A model generated the notes under the pieces. The model saw only the letters and a program-made list of their open reading frames with translations, made no database searches and was not told the DNA's origin. A program made the position numbers and the translations under genes. A DNA stretch of 64,000 nucleotides from JADJLQ01 sp031417835 (GTDB taxonomy: Bacteria > Bacteroidota > Bacteroidia > Chitinophagales > Saprospiraceae). The stretch covers positions 1-64,000 of the forward strand of contig JANOWJ010000181.1 of assembly GCA_031417835.1 (NCBI GenBank), read 5' to 3'. Below, piece by piece: positions 29,801 through 38,494 of this stretch; within the stretch, counting starts at the first letter, position 1, and every line of letters begins with the position of its first letter.

Positions 29801-32079
29801 GCTCAAACGACACTTTATTTGTGACCGCACCTGGTGGGTATAAATTAACTACTATAGATGCCAATGGTTGTTCCAATTCAGATAGCGTTACAGTAATTAC
29901 CCCGGTTACGATAACTCCAACCATTATAGTTACCGGACCAACTACATTTTGTCCCGGTGATAGCATAAAGCTAAAATCAAGTCAGATAGGTGGAAATGTT
30001 TGGAGCACAGGGGCTACTACGGATAGTATTTACGTAAAAGCTGCAGGCTCCTATTTTGTCATGTATAATGATGGGTCTGGTTGCGGAATTACAATGTCAA
30101 CATCTGTTGTTGTAAGTTTATTTACTCCTCCAGTGGTCAATATTACCGGACCAACAGTAATATGTCCGAACAGTTTTGTCAAATTAAAAGCCACTCCGGG
30201 GTTTAATAGCTATTTCTGGTCAACGACCAGTTCAGCCGATTCCATCCAGGTTTATTTACTAGGTGTTTATACGGTCACAATCACAGATGCTAATGGATGT
30301 AAAGCAGCCGATACAGTAACCACGACCGCTGGTTCATATCCCGCTCCGAATATTTCCGGCACTTTATTATTTTGCCCAGGTGATTCTACTACGCTGACTG
30401 CCAGTGCTGGTTTCAGTAGTTTCCTGTGGTCGACCGGAGCCAATACGGATACCATTCATGTAAAAACGGCTGGTACGTTTACTGTGACGGTCACTAATGC
30501 AGATGGATGTATTGGTAGTAATATTGAATCAACATCATTGTATTTATCACCTACTGCAATGATCTCATCCAATAATGGTTTCTGTCCGAGTGATTCTGTC
30601 AAACTTACTGCAGGTGGCGGTATAAGTTATTTGTGGTCTACGGGGAGCACGGCAAATAGTATTTATGTAAATACAACAGGTAATTATATTTTGACATCTA
30701 CGGATATCAATGGCTGCCAGGATACGGTTTCTAAAAGCATTATTCAGTATACACCGCCTACGCCATTTATATCTGGTACCTTGTCCTTCTGTGCAGGTGG
30801 TAGTGTCACCACCTTGAATGCAGGCCAGGGCTATAGTAACTACCTTTGGTCTACCGGCGAAACCAGCCCGGCGATTTTGGTCGGTACGGTTAATACATTC
30901 AGCGTGACCGTTACTGATATTAATGGATGCAAAGGTTCTGCCATGGCTACCACCAGCCTCGATGGAGGGGTCCCTGAAGTACCGGGGCCAATATCGGGCA
31001 GCCTTTTTGGAATGTGTAATGCGATGTCTCCTGTCACCTATTCAATCAGCCCGGTTTCAAACTCTACCTGTTATGTGTGGATCGTACCGGATGGAGCTAC
31101 TATCGTTTCTGGGTATATGGAAGATTCCAGTGTTTTCTTTAATACGATTCAGGTAGTTTTTGACAATTCCTTTACGGGCGGATACATAGAAGTAGCGGCG
31201 CACAATGATTGTGGTTCGAGTCCTTCCTTTAATGGAAGAAGAATCTTGATCTCTGCGTCACCGGGGAGTGTACCTGGTACAATCTCAGGCACTACTTCCG
31301 GAGTTTGTAAATTGCAGATTGTCACATATACATTACCACCCATAGTCGGAGCGACGAGCTATCTCTGGACAGTACCATTAGGGGCCGATATTATTAATGG
31401 TCAGGGTACCAATTCGATTACCATCAATTTTGCCTCTTCGTATAGGACAGGTGATATCTGTGTCCAGTATACCACGGTGTGCGGTACGAGTCCTTTCGAA
31501 TGCATTTCTGTCAGCCCTCAACCTAAAGTAAATGGTACTATAGTTGGTCCTACGACATTGTGCGCTTTAGCGAATAACATCATTTACTCAATCCCATTGT
31601 CAGCTGGCGCAACTGCATATGAATGGACAGTGCCTACAGGGGCTACCATACTTTCTGGCCAAGGCACCAATCTCATAAAGGTGGCTTTTGGTACACATTC
31701 CGGTATCGTCACCGTCATTGCAACCAATGCCTGTGGCAATAGCACCAACCAATTTATAACAGTCAATCTGGTAGTCTGCGGGCAATCTCAATTGAGTCAA
31801 CTCGGATTGGAATCATCAACGGATGGAAAAATAAAAATTAAAGTATTCCCCAATCCTTCGGAAGGCATATTGCACTTAAATGTACTTACTACTGACTTAA
31901 ATATATTCCATGAATTGAGCATCACCGATGCAATGGGCAGATTGGTCTATACTACCACATTGCGGGGCTCTCGCCAGGAATTGTTCACATTGGATCTGCG
32001 TACTTTGAATAAAGGGATATTTGTATTGAACCTCAAAAATGAATCAAATATTGTAGCTACTAAAATCGTCTTGCGATGA
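26872..32079 (+). CDS. Giant T9SS protein with fibronectin III, discoidin-like, Ig-like and PKD-like domains
   Basis: A 1735-residue secreted protein. The hydrophobic core of the signal peptide lies at residues 40-56 (ending LNAQS), with an unusually long basic n-region; an internal Met at residue 12 may be the start. Fibronectin type III-like units with Y.V.....W.V...C (about 180-380) are followed by a region with AYEALGPPDVFPGYG (about 835), which resembles a discoidin-type domain. About six Ig-like repeats follow with CPGDS, Y.WSTG...SI.V and YTVTVTDANGC (about 1000-1370), then three PKD-like units with Y.WTVP.GA.I..GQGTN (about 1375-1640). The T9SS type A sorting domain starts near FPNPSEGILHLNV (about 1658). 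Probably an adhesin or matrix protein; no catalytic motif was seen. Confidence 0.85.
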   Translation: MKNFIQAKMSYKMSKFSTSFDTFQYKTGYAGRGFSRSIRYAVVLALLMMSMGILNAQSAIVLPTDGTNGKTLAPQGALRYQRGFYLITPKEIQASGLLANDTINCIGFTIGAAQNDTTRGKFKVYLQNTTDTLSRVDTTWTTVTGILNNYYNVTGLFPGIFEWQVKTNCSVYSPLNSFTTDLEPCQPPTRLTTDSITDIKARFNWIAPATGVIKYYVEYKKSDAVNWILDSTTLQSYTVNTLIANSGYQWRVTTKCASGNSDAVDAEFTTEKMDNCNEASALLNSTITDTMAILKWTAAIGATYHTVRFRRVGDANWFEALSFTDSVVINFGLIAGTLYEWQVAANCGISDLGSYVKGNKFLTAGTVVCYTPDHFSADNLTATTSVLTWDTVPFATSYDLRFRAKDVISWTNATTPMSLVHNDSIVIPDTIGPYTVPFKGASIDTFVYSGNGVYVAWEYQDSAGLLSSPNTTLTTTAKSVLIGSYGQDSIRYILSFISLGDSTAIGLDSILNVTRFRPETRLCSSSLRDSVEVLAVYALGKYAPFYTSSPVSAVIRNYSGSTQTYPVTMMVKDQKTNAIRYTDMQNIMIAPDTSGLIVFNGWTPSLLETDSIIISVPTQTGENVVNNNRNHYIQMITKTIVSFEDGSNSITGAGTDTSAGLTLSRHLMDGCGKINSVQVFLSESAQGHSVFAIALDTNNVILAQSSAFTPDSSQVNQYHTFFFNNTRLLKDEEYYVGLAQTASAQGYFPVGVQWEGGKIRDSTYYRGRIAGDSIWHQPYPGRLMIRAVLVPGAAAPTITGDLFLCTSTTDTLVASSVLPRYADSVIAFSSQNGVSQYSAYEALGPPDVFPGYGADPAAWLSDDEDGREYLVLGFSNPDSVNFVDIFETLNPGSIDSIYLKDDGTGLYNLIWSGTAAPLAQSARKNRITFPLTPYKVSAVRIAFNMDTVPGFSAVDAVCIGRITTPGIFSSISWTGGSSNDTLFVTAPGGYKLTTIDANGCSNSDSVTVITPVTITPTIIVTGPTTFCPGDSIKLKSSQIGGNVWSTGATTDSIYVKAAGSYFVMYNDGSGCGITMSTSVVVSLFTPPVVNITGPTVICPNSFVKLKATPGFNSYFWSTTSSADSIQVYLLGVYTVTITDANGCKAADTVTTTAGSYPAPNISGTLLFCPGDSTTLTASAGFSSFLWSTGANTDTIHVKTAGTFTVTVTNADGCIGSNIESTSLYLSPTAMISSNNGFCPSDSVKLTAGGGISYLWSTGSTANSIYVNTTGNYILTSTDINGCQDTVSKSIIQYTPPTPFISGTLSFCAGGSVTTLNAGQGYSNYLWSTGETSPAILVGTVNTFSVTVTDINGCKGSAMATTSLDGGVPEVPGPISGSLFGMCNAMSPVTYSISPVSNSTCYVWIVPDGATIVSGYMEDSSVFFNTIQVVFDNSFTGGYIEVAAHNDCGSSPSFNGRRILISASPGSVPGTISGTTSGVCKLQIVTYTLPPIVGATSYLWTVPLGADIINGQGTNSITINFASSYRTGDICVQYTTVCGTSPFECISVSPQPKVNGTIVGPTTLCALANNIIYSIPLSAGATAYEWTVPTGATILSGQGTNLIKVAFGTHSGIVTVIATNACGNSTNQFITVNLVVCGQSQLSQLGLESSTDGKIKIKVFPNPSEGILHLNVLTTDLNIFHELSITDAMGRLVYTTTLRGSRQELFTLDLRTLNKGIFVLNLKNESNIVATKIVLR

Positions 32080-32218
32080 TGTAAATACCTAGTATGGGTT
32101 GCAGATGCTAACCGCCGGTGGAAGGTATTATGCACCGTACTATTTTCCAACGCTTAGTTTTTCTTTTTTTAAATTACACTTCATTTCTTGTAATTTTACA
32201 TAGAAAATCTGGGGAGCT

Positions 32219-32395
32219 ATGAGACTGAAATCGATCAAATCAAATAGAGAATACACTGAAATGGTTTTTTGGGTGGCTGGACTGATGAGTAAAAATGCCA
32301 GACTCAATTCACCAACGGGTCAAAAGATACGGATTGCACTCAAGTTGATTAAGCAGTTTGAAGACCTTCGATTTATTGTTCCGTTTAGATCCTAA
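32219..32395 (+). pseudogene. Remnant of a HigA-type antitoxin, orphan and truncated
   Basis: A 58-codon frame reading SIKSNREYTEMVFWVAGLM, SPTGQKIRIALKLIKQFEDL and FIVPFRS. The spacing of IK..REY, a short helix ending LM, SPTG, L.LI..FEDL and P resembles the N-terminal half of HigA-family antitoxins (IKTE.DY.......L......TPEGDEL..L..LVE.YE...YPI). The helix-turn-helix half that should follow is absent in frame. Another frame downstream (about 32430-32500) gives GKIDWIRMSTLRALE, possibly the decayed rest. No HigB toxin gene is visible on either side. Recognition is by pattern only. Confidence 0.42.
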
Positions 32396-32915
32396 CCAGT
32401 CACTAATCTATTATTAGAAACCGTTTTGAGCCGGAAAAATCGATTGGATTCGAATGTCTACGCTTAGAGCTTTAGAAACTAATTGCGTAGTAAATAGTGA
32501 TTAGCGATAACCCCCAACATTTAAAATGTAGGATTTCCTATCAATTAAATTTTTCATTATTCTTTAATTTTTTCCATAAGCAACCTGTCTGTAGAACTGG
32601 CAATATCTGATCGTCGCATTGTTCAGAGATCTTTTTATTAAACAACTCTGGGTTAAATGTATCATAATCGTACACAACTCCAACACATATGAATTAAATT
32701 AATATATAAAACAATAATTAACAACTACTAAATTTTCATTGTAACCTTTATTAATTATCTGGAGTAATACTTGTGTGTCTTTTAATTCGATCACGAGCGC
32801 AGTGCAGGTGTAGCGGGTTATTGTGAATATATTTTTTGAGTCTATGGTTACTTCTAAAATTAAAGGTAGTCGGCTTGAACCTTGCACTTACGGAGTGAAT
32901 AAATAGCTAAGGATT
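32396..32915. other. Intergenic region between antitoxin remnant and permease 5
   Basis: About 520 bp, very AT-rich. Apart from the possible decayed antitoxin tail in its first 100 bp and a small hairpin (ACATTT, A, AAATGT, near 32518-32530), I see no gene, RNA or repeat. It probably contains the promoter of permease 5. Confidence 0.4.
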
Positions 32916-35279
32916 ATGATCAAAAATTTTTTTCTTACGGCTTGGAGAAATCTTCTCACCAATAAAACTTTTTCACTTATCAATATCCTAGGCTTAGCAC
33001 TTGGGCTTGCCTGTAGTCTTGTGATCATGCTATGGGTGCAGGATGAATTAGCCAAAGATCGATTTCATACCTACGATAATAGGCTTTTTCGAGTAATGGA
33101 AAATCAAAACTATTCGGGTGAAATATCCACGTTTGAATCGACTCCAGGGTTACTCGCAGAACATATTGTCAAAGATATCCCGGAGATTCAGATGGCCAGC
33201 CAATTTTTATGGGAAGAGGAGCCTTTGTTTACTGTAGGAGATAAGCTCTCTAAAGAAAAGGGTCGCTATGCACAGAAAGATTTTTTAAAAATGTTTTCAT
33301 TTCATCTGATCAAGGGGGATGCTGCTAGTGCTTTGGACCGGCCTGATGGTATCGTAATTTCGAAAAAATTGGCAGATAAATATTTTTTAGGAGAAGATCC
33401 AATGGGTAAGACCATCAAAATAGACAATAGAGATCAAGTCACAGTGACTGGTGTGTTGGCTGAAATTCCGGATGCATCATCTATAAAGTTTGACTTTATA
33501 ATGTCCTGGGAGCAATGGTTGAAATATAACGATTGGGCTAAAGAGTGGGGGAATAATGGCCCACGATGTTTTGTCTTGTTATCTGAGCATGCTGATAAAG
33601 ATAAGGTAAACGCCAAGATCGAAGATTATATCAAAACCAAAGATAAAAATACCAATGTCAAACTTTTTCTTCAAAATTTTGGTCAGTCCTATTTGTATGG
33701 ACGATGGAGATCAGCCAAGCAAGATGGCGGCCGAATAGAGTATGTAAGGATATTTTCTATTGTAGCTATTATTATCCTTTTAATAGCTTGTATCAATTTT
33801 ATGAATCTTGCTACAGCACGATCGCTCAAAAGAGCCCGAGAGGTCGGGGTGCGCAAAGTCGTCGGGGCTCGAAAATATCAATTAGTAATTCAATTTTTTA
33901 GTGAATCTGTTATTGTCAGTTTTATAGCCCTGTTATTGGCGATGGGATTAGTCTATTTATTTTTGCCTTCTTTTAATATCGTCACTGGCAAAACCTTAAA
34001 GATTCCGATTGCAGATCCGAGGTTTTTAGGTGTCATTTTCATGCTTGCGTTGTGCACAGGATTATTCGCAGGTTCATATCCGGCATTTTTTATGTCATCG
34101 ATGAAACCCATCACCGTATTGAAAGGATTATTAAGATTCAATCCTTCTGCGGTATGGCTTCGCAAAGGTTTGGTTGTCTTTCAGTTTTCATTGTCTATAT
34201 TCCTAATTTTGGGAATGATTGTAATTTATCGTCAGATATCTTTCATTCATACTAAAAGTTTAGGATTCGATAAAGAAGATCTGGTCCTTGTAACATTGGA
34301 AGGTGAGCTTAAGAAAAATTTTAAAATCTTTAAAGATGAGTTATCGAAACAAGCTGGAATAAAAAATATAACCACCTCCAGCAATAGTCCTATGGAGATC
34401 GGTAGCTCGACGGGCGGTGTACGCTGGCCAGGAAAAGATACTACACAGGTCGTGTTATTTAGTAATAGTAATGTCACCTTGGATTACATCAATACCATGG
34501 GCATTGAAATGATAGGGGGAAGAGATTTTGATCCAAGTTTTAGTTTGGATACCATGAATTATTTGATCAATGAATCAGCGGCACGTAAAATAGGATATAC
34601 AGAACCCATCGGCAAAGAACTCACGATGTGGGGCGATAAGGGAAGGATCATAGGATTGATGAAAGATTTTCACCATAATTCACTACATGTGCCTATAGAT
34701 CCATTAATCATCCGATTGTTTAAACCAAGCTACAATGAAGTGTGGGGGTTTATCATCATCCGTACTGAAGCCGGGCAAACTAAACAGGCTATAGCCAATA
34801 TAGAAAAACTTTATAAGCAGTTTAATCCTGCATTTCCATTTAAGTATTCTTTTACAGATGAGGAGATATCAAAAAACTATAAGGCTGAACAAACGGTAGG
34901 TCAGTTGTCTAAATATTTTGCTTTCCTGGCCATCTTCATATCTTGTTTGGGTTTATTTGGTTTGGCTACCTTCACAGCTGAGCAAAGGATTAAAGAGATA
35001 GGTATTCGCAAAATACTGGGTGCGGGTGCGAGTACATTGGTAGCTATGTTATCTAAAGATTTTTTGCTTCTTGTTATTATCTCCACCTTCATTGCCTTTC
35101 CATTATCTTATTTTTATCTTACAGAATGGCTGGCTAAATATCCATATAGAGAAGGCCTGCAATGGTGGTATTTTGTACTAGCAGGTTCATTGGCAGTATT
35201 GATTGCCTTAGGTACGGTGAGTTTTCAGACGATCAGAGCTGCTATAGCTAACCCGGTCAAAAGCTTGAGGAGCGAGTAG
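32916..35279 (+). CDS. FtsX/MacB-family ABC permease 5
   Basis: A 787-residue paralog, the shortest intact one, starting MIKNFFLTAWRNLLTNK. Coupling segments are RAREVGVRKVVG (about 305) and RIKEIGIRKILG (about 690); the tail is IANPVKSLRSE. The first periplasmic domain has QNYSGEISTFESTPGLL and resembles that of permease 8 (MQSGTFNGEFGAGGF), so these two may form another related pair. It is monocistronic in appearance: a long gap lies upstream and a convergent gene downstream. Its TAG stop directly abuts a TCAGA/TCTGA repeat element whose first 16 bases match those after the ATPase gene. Confidence 0.93.
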   Translation: MIKNFFLTAWRNLLTNKTFSLINILGLALGLACSLVIMLWVQDELAKDRFHTYDNRLFRVMENQNYSGEISTFESTPGLLAEHIVKDIPEIQMASQFLWEEEPLFTVGDKLSKEKGRYAQKDFLKMFSFHLIKGDAASALDRPDGIVISKKLADKYFLGEDPMGKTIKIDNRDQVTVTGVLAEIPDASSIKFDFIMSWEQWLKYNDWAKEWGNNGPRCFVLLSEHADKDKVNAKIEDYIKTKDKNTNVKLFLQNFGQSYLYGRWRSAKQDGGRIEYVRIFSIVAIIILLIACINFMNLATARSLKRAREVGVRKVVGARKYQLVIQFFSESVIVSFIALLLAMGLVYLFLPSFNIVTGKTLKIPIADPRFLGVIFMLALCTGLFAGSYPAFFMSSMKPITVLKGLLRFNPSAVWLRKGLVVFQFSLSIFLILGMIVIYRQISFIHTKSLGFDKEDLVLVTLEGELKKNFKIFKDELSKQAGIKNITTSSNSPMEIGSSTGGVRWPGKDTTQVVLFSNSNVTLDYINTMGIEMIGGRDFDPSFSLDTMNYLINESAARKIGYTEPIGKELTMWGDKGRIIGLMKDFHHNSLHVPIDPLIIRLFKPSYNEVWGFIIIRTEAGQTKQAIANIEKLYKQFNPAFPFKYSFTDEEISKNYKAEQTVGQLSKYFAFLAIFISCLGLFGLATFTAEQRIKEIGIRKILGAGASTLVAMLSKDFLLLVIISTFIAFPLSYFYLTEWLAKYPYREGLQWWYFVLAGSLAVLIALGTVSFQTIRAAIANPVKSLRSE

Positions 35280-35418
35280 GAAGTAGTAGAATCAGCCGAA
35301 GAGAATCAGAAGTCAGAATCAGAATCAGAATCAGAAGTCAGAGTCTGAAGTCTGAATCTGAGTCTGAGTCTAAATCTGAAGTCTGAAGTCTGAAGTCTGA
35401 ATCTACTATCTGATTCTG
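35280..35418. repeat. TCAGA/TCTGA element filling a convergent intergenic gap
   Basis: The whole 139-bp gap between two convergent stop codons consists of this element. It begins with GAAGTAGTAGAATCAG directly after the TAG of permease 5, runs through TCAGA units, then switches at about 35342 to TCTGA units that run to the TAG stop of the minus-strand gene. Outer arms TAGTAGAATCAG (35284-35295) and CTGAATCTACTA (35397-35408) pair at 11 of 12 positions, so the element can form a long imperfect hairpin in RNA from either strand. It may act as a bidirectional terminator. Confidence 0.88.
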
Positions 35419-38181
35419 CTATTGAATGGCATAAAGTTTAAGCTCACGCATTGTCCAAAATATCTCATAATCATAAGGCTGACCCCTGCGCTCACCATGT
35501 ATGATGGATGCTGACTTTGTAAGGGTCAATCGTAAAAATTTGGCTTGGGTCGGTTCAAAACGAATTTGCATCGACGAACTTTGGCCAACACCTTTGCTGA
35601 TCATATTGGTCCATTGGATCCCGTCCATGGAGATGTCCAGGTCATATTCACTCGGAGCAGTTTGGATAGGTGCTGGTGATCCGGGTCTAAATCCTCTGGA
35701 GATGGCTTGCGATTTAAAATGAATCTCGGTGAGTACACGGGCTACGGGCAATTCTATTTTATACCACATCCCTGCTTTTTGTGTGACGCCGGTGGTCCAG
35801 CCTTCAAAATTAAATGCGCCCCGAGGAGATGCTGTACTTCCTTTACGGATTTCGCCGGTATGGCTTGCGGTTACTTTCCAGCTGGATAATGGCTCAAGGA
35901 CTTGCGGGATGCCAGCCCATAAGGAATCAAATGTATACATTTTAGTTTGATGACTCGATGACCTGCGCACCCGAGCTACATCTTCCGGTGACACCACAGA
36001 GGACTCATTCTCAAAATTTGTCCGGATAAATGAAACAATAGATGCTATCCAGTCGTCCGTATTTTTTCCCATTGGAGCCATCATAATGCCTGCATATGAT
36101 TCTTTTTGAATCGGACCCATAAGACCATGTAGTAATGTTTTCACTACATAATCAGGATGTGCTTGCACTCTAGGTGAACCGATCAAAGAAGGAGCCATCA
36201 ATTTGCCAACTCCTGCAGGTGTGCCATTGCCTAAAGCTCCATGACATGTAGCACAGATACTGCTGTATATCTTGGAGCCCTTTTCTATCATGGCCTTTTG
36301 CACATCGTTAAAATTTGGATTTGACCTTCCAAAAAAAGCATTGACTACTTGTGGTTCGAGCACTTGTTTGCCTACGAGCTGGATACTTGCAGTAGTATCT
36401 CGTTTTATTATTTTCTTTATTGCTTCATTCGTACCGGGTATTTTTAAAAGCCGACCAGTCATCATCGCGCGCAATTTTACATCAGTATCCGGGTCAGACA
36501 TCATCTTGATATAGGATGATGCAAATGATTTGATTCCGGCTTTATACAATGATTCACTTACCCACAATGCCACCTTACGCATTCGTGGATTAGGATCTTT
36601 GAGTAAGGATTGGACTAAAGCAGAATCTAGAGTGCCGAGGCCTTCCAAAGTCCACAAGGCATGAAACTTGGTTTCGATACGATCACTATGCTTTACCAAG
36701 TCTTGTAATTGTCCAGTGACCGATTTATCTTGTCGTTGTACCAATATCTGTTGGGCCATATCCCGCCACCAACCATTGGGATGATTTAGATGTGCCAATA
36801 ATTCTAATGAAGTTTGATCATACATGCGAGGTACTGTTTTGTCGCGATCCATACTCGTATGCATTAATCTCCAGATTCTACCCAGGCTTACGACTTTATC
36901 CAATTGGTATTGTTCGATTTTTGCTCTCAAGTATGATCCTACTGGAGTCCATTCGCCTTCTTGTATAATGCCATGATACATATCTACGATATACATTGTG
37001 CCATCAGGTGCGGTGGCCATATCTACTGGTCTGAATAGTGGATCTGTAGATCGGATGAACTCTGATTTTTGATCTTGGTATACATTATGTAAGGTAGTCA
37101 AGCCATCTTTCACTTCGGCGCGGATCTGTCGCACTATGCGCGCTACGGGCTCGCCATAAAAATATTGACCTACCAGATCTTTAGGCAATCGATGACCTCG
37201 GAAAACATCATTGCCTGATGCTCCGGTGACTCGATTCAGATTTCCATCCGGCATTCTGACCTGACCCATACCACCCTGCATATCCGCTATCAATACAGCT
37301 GCACCCCAGGGAACATCAAATCCTTCCGCATAATTTCGATCTTTTACTACATAGTCACCATAATGAATAGGGAACTGAAAATATGATGGAAGACCGGAAG
37401 CTCCACCTTGAAACCAAAGTTTTCCATCGTCATCATGAGTGATGCCCCATTGTGCATGATTGGAGCCCGTGGATTCTCTGATCACACCCTGAGGAGTCTC
37501 TCGTACTCTAAAGGGATTAACGGTACTGTACAACCAATTATCCATACCCCAGTATAAGAAGGCTTGCTGATGTTCCACATTACCTGCACGGCCAAAATTG
37601 TCAGTAAAAAATTCTTTTTTATCGGCTCGACCATCTCCATCGGTATCAGTGTATTTATAAACATTATCTGCGTTGGACTCCATCGTCAGAATACTGTGAG
37701 GTCCTATAGGTAATACAAATCGTGGAAAGACAAGGCTATCTACAAACAACCCTCCTTTTTCATAGATGCCATCTTGATCGACATCTTCCCATCTGGATAT
37801 TCCACTGACTGGTTCAAGGGTCCCCTCTGAGTCAGCTGTCAACATATAAGATCTAAGTTCAAGTACATACATCCTGCCATTACCATCAAAAGTGATAGCG
37901 CCCGGCTGTTGGATTTTTGGTTCTGTCAAGACGGCCTCCAGCTGATATCCCGGAGGGAGTAGGAATTTTTCCGACTCTTTTTTAGCGGATAAGGGGAGTA
38001 CTGGAGCTTTTGGCTCTAAATCGATTCCTTTCCAATATTCACTGGCCGTATCAGCACCTTCAGGTAGTTTTACGATAGGCCAATTGTCTTTTTCATTGGG
38101 CGAGGAGCAAGAAGTACTTGCTATTAAAATAATTAGACACAGACTTAGGATGGTAATACTTAATGAGTGGTTATTTTTCAT
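35419..38181 (-). CDS. PVC-type dehydrogenase/cytochrome c lipoprotein with discoidin-like C-terminus
   Basis: A 920-residue protein. The N-terminus is a lipoprotein-type signal (LIASTSCSS, Cys25), so it should sit in an outer or periplasmic membrane leaflet. Residues about 55-440 form the beta-propeller of the PVC-type membrane-bound dehydrogenase family (PPGYQLEAVLTEP, ITFDGNGRMYVLE, DTDGDGRADKKEFF, MATAPDGTMYIVDMYHG). A HEAT-like helical part follows (about 455-600), then a cytochrome c domain with the haem motif CATCHG (about 643) and a late methionine as probable axial ligand (MMAPMG). Residues about 770-920 look like a discoidin-type carbohydrate-binding domain. It probably oxidises a sugar or other polyol and passes electrons to the haem. 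Family-level assignment is firm; substrate unknown. Confidence 0.88.
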   Translation of the reverse strand: MKNNHSLSITILSLCLIILIASTSCSSPNEKDNWPIVKLPEGADTASEYWKGIDLEPKAPVLPLSAKKESEKFLLPPGYQLEAVLTEPKIQQPGAITFDGNGRMYVLELRSYMLTADSEGTLEPVSGISRWEDVDQDGIYEKGGLFVDSLVFPRFVLPIGPHSILTMESNADNVYKYTDTDGDGRADKKEFFTDNFGRAGNVEHQQAFLYWGMDNWLYSTVNPFRVRETPQGVIRESTGSNHAQWGITHDDDGKLWFQGGASGLPSYFQFPIHYGDYVVKDRNYAEGFDVPWGAAVLIADMQGGMGQVRMPDGNLNRVTGASGNDVFRGHRLPKDLVGQYFYGEPVARIVRQIRAEVKDGLTTLHNVYQDQKSEFIRSTDPLFRPVDMATAPDGTMYIVDMYHGIIQEGEWTPVGSYLRAKIEQYQLDKVVSLGRIWRLMHTSMDRDKTVPRMYDQTSLELLAHLNHPNGWWRDMAQQILVQRQDKSVTGQLQDLVKHSDRIETKFHALWTLEGLGTLDSALVQSLLKDPNPRMRKVALWVSESLYKAGIKSFASSYIKMMSDPDTDVKLRAMMTGRLLKIPGTNEAIKKIIKRDTTASIQLVGKQVLEPQVVNAFFGRSNPNFNDVQKAMIEKGSKIYSSICATCHGALGNGTPAGVGKLMAPSLIGSPRVQAHPDYVVKTLLHGLMGPIQKESYAGIMMAPMGKNTDDWIASIVSFIRTNFENESSVVSPEDVARVRRSSSHQTKMYTFDSLWAGIPQVLEPLSSWKVTASHTGEIRKGSTASPRGAFNFEGWTTGVTQKAGMWYKIELPVARVLTEIHFKSQAISRGFRPGSPAPIQTAPSEYDLDISMDGIQWTNMISKGVGQSSSMQIRFEPTQAKFLRLTLTKSASIIHGERRGQPYDYEIFWTMRELKLYAIQ

Positions 38182-38494
38182 ATCAATTAAAGCAGAAAGT
38201 AAATTATAAGTAGGCTCGTTAAGGTAATAAAAACTTTTATTGATTTTTCTATCAATCTTATTTACTCAATAGATAAAAAATTTGAGCTAATGGATTGTCA
38301 GATCTAGTCCTACGCTTTTTAATACACATTGTCTCAAAATCGAACACTTGCTCGATCATAAATTTATATTAACCAACACACAGTCAATGTATTATGTTTT
38401 TGGTATGGCCTGTGCATTTATTATACAGGAGATTGAATTCATAGGCATTTAATGATCAATTGGATGCCAATTTTGAACAGATCGACGCATAATT
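38182..38494. other. Divergent promoter region
   Basis: This 313-bp AT-rich gap separates divergently transcribed genes, the cytochrome lipoprotein (minus) and permease 6 (plus), so it should hold both promoters. A short inverted repeat (ATTGAT, six bases, ATCAAT; 38239-38256) lies about 60 bp upstream of the minus-strand start and could be an operator. No coding sequence is supported. Confidence 0.4.

Noticed and set aside
32396..32915. tRNA or other structured RNA gene
   Set aside because: I looked for cloverleaf-type stems and CCA ends here and in the other long gaps and saw none.
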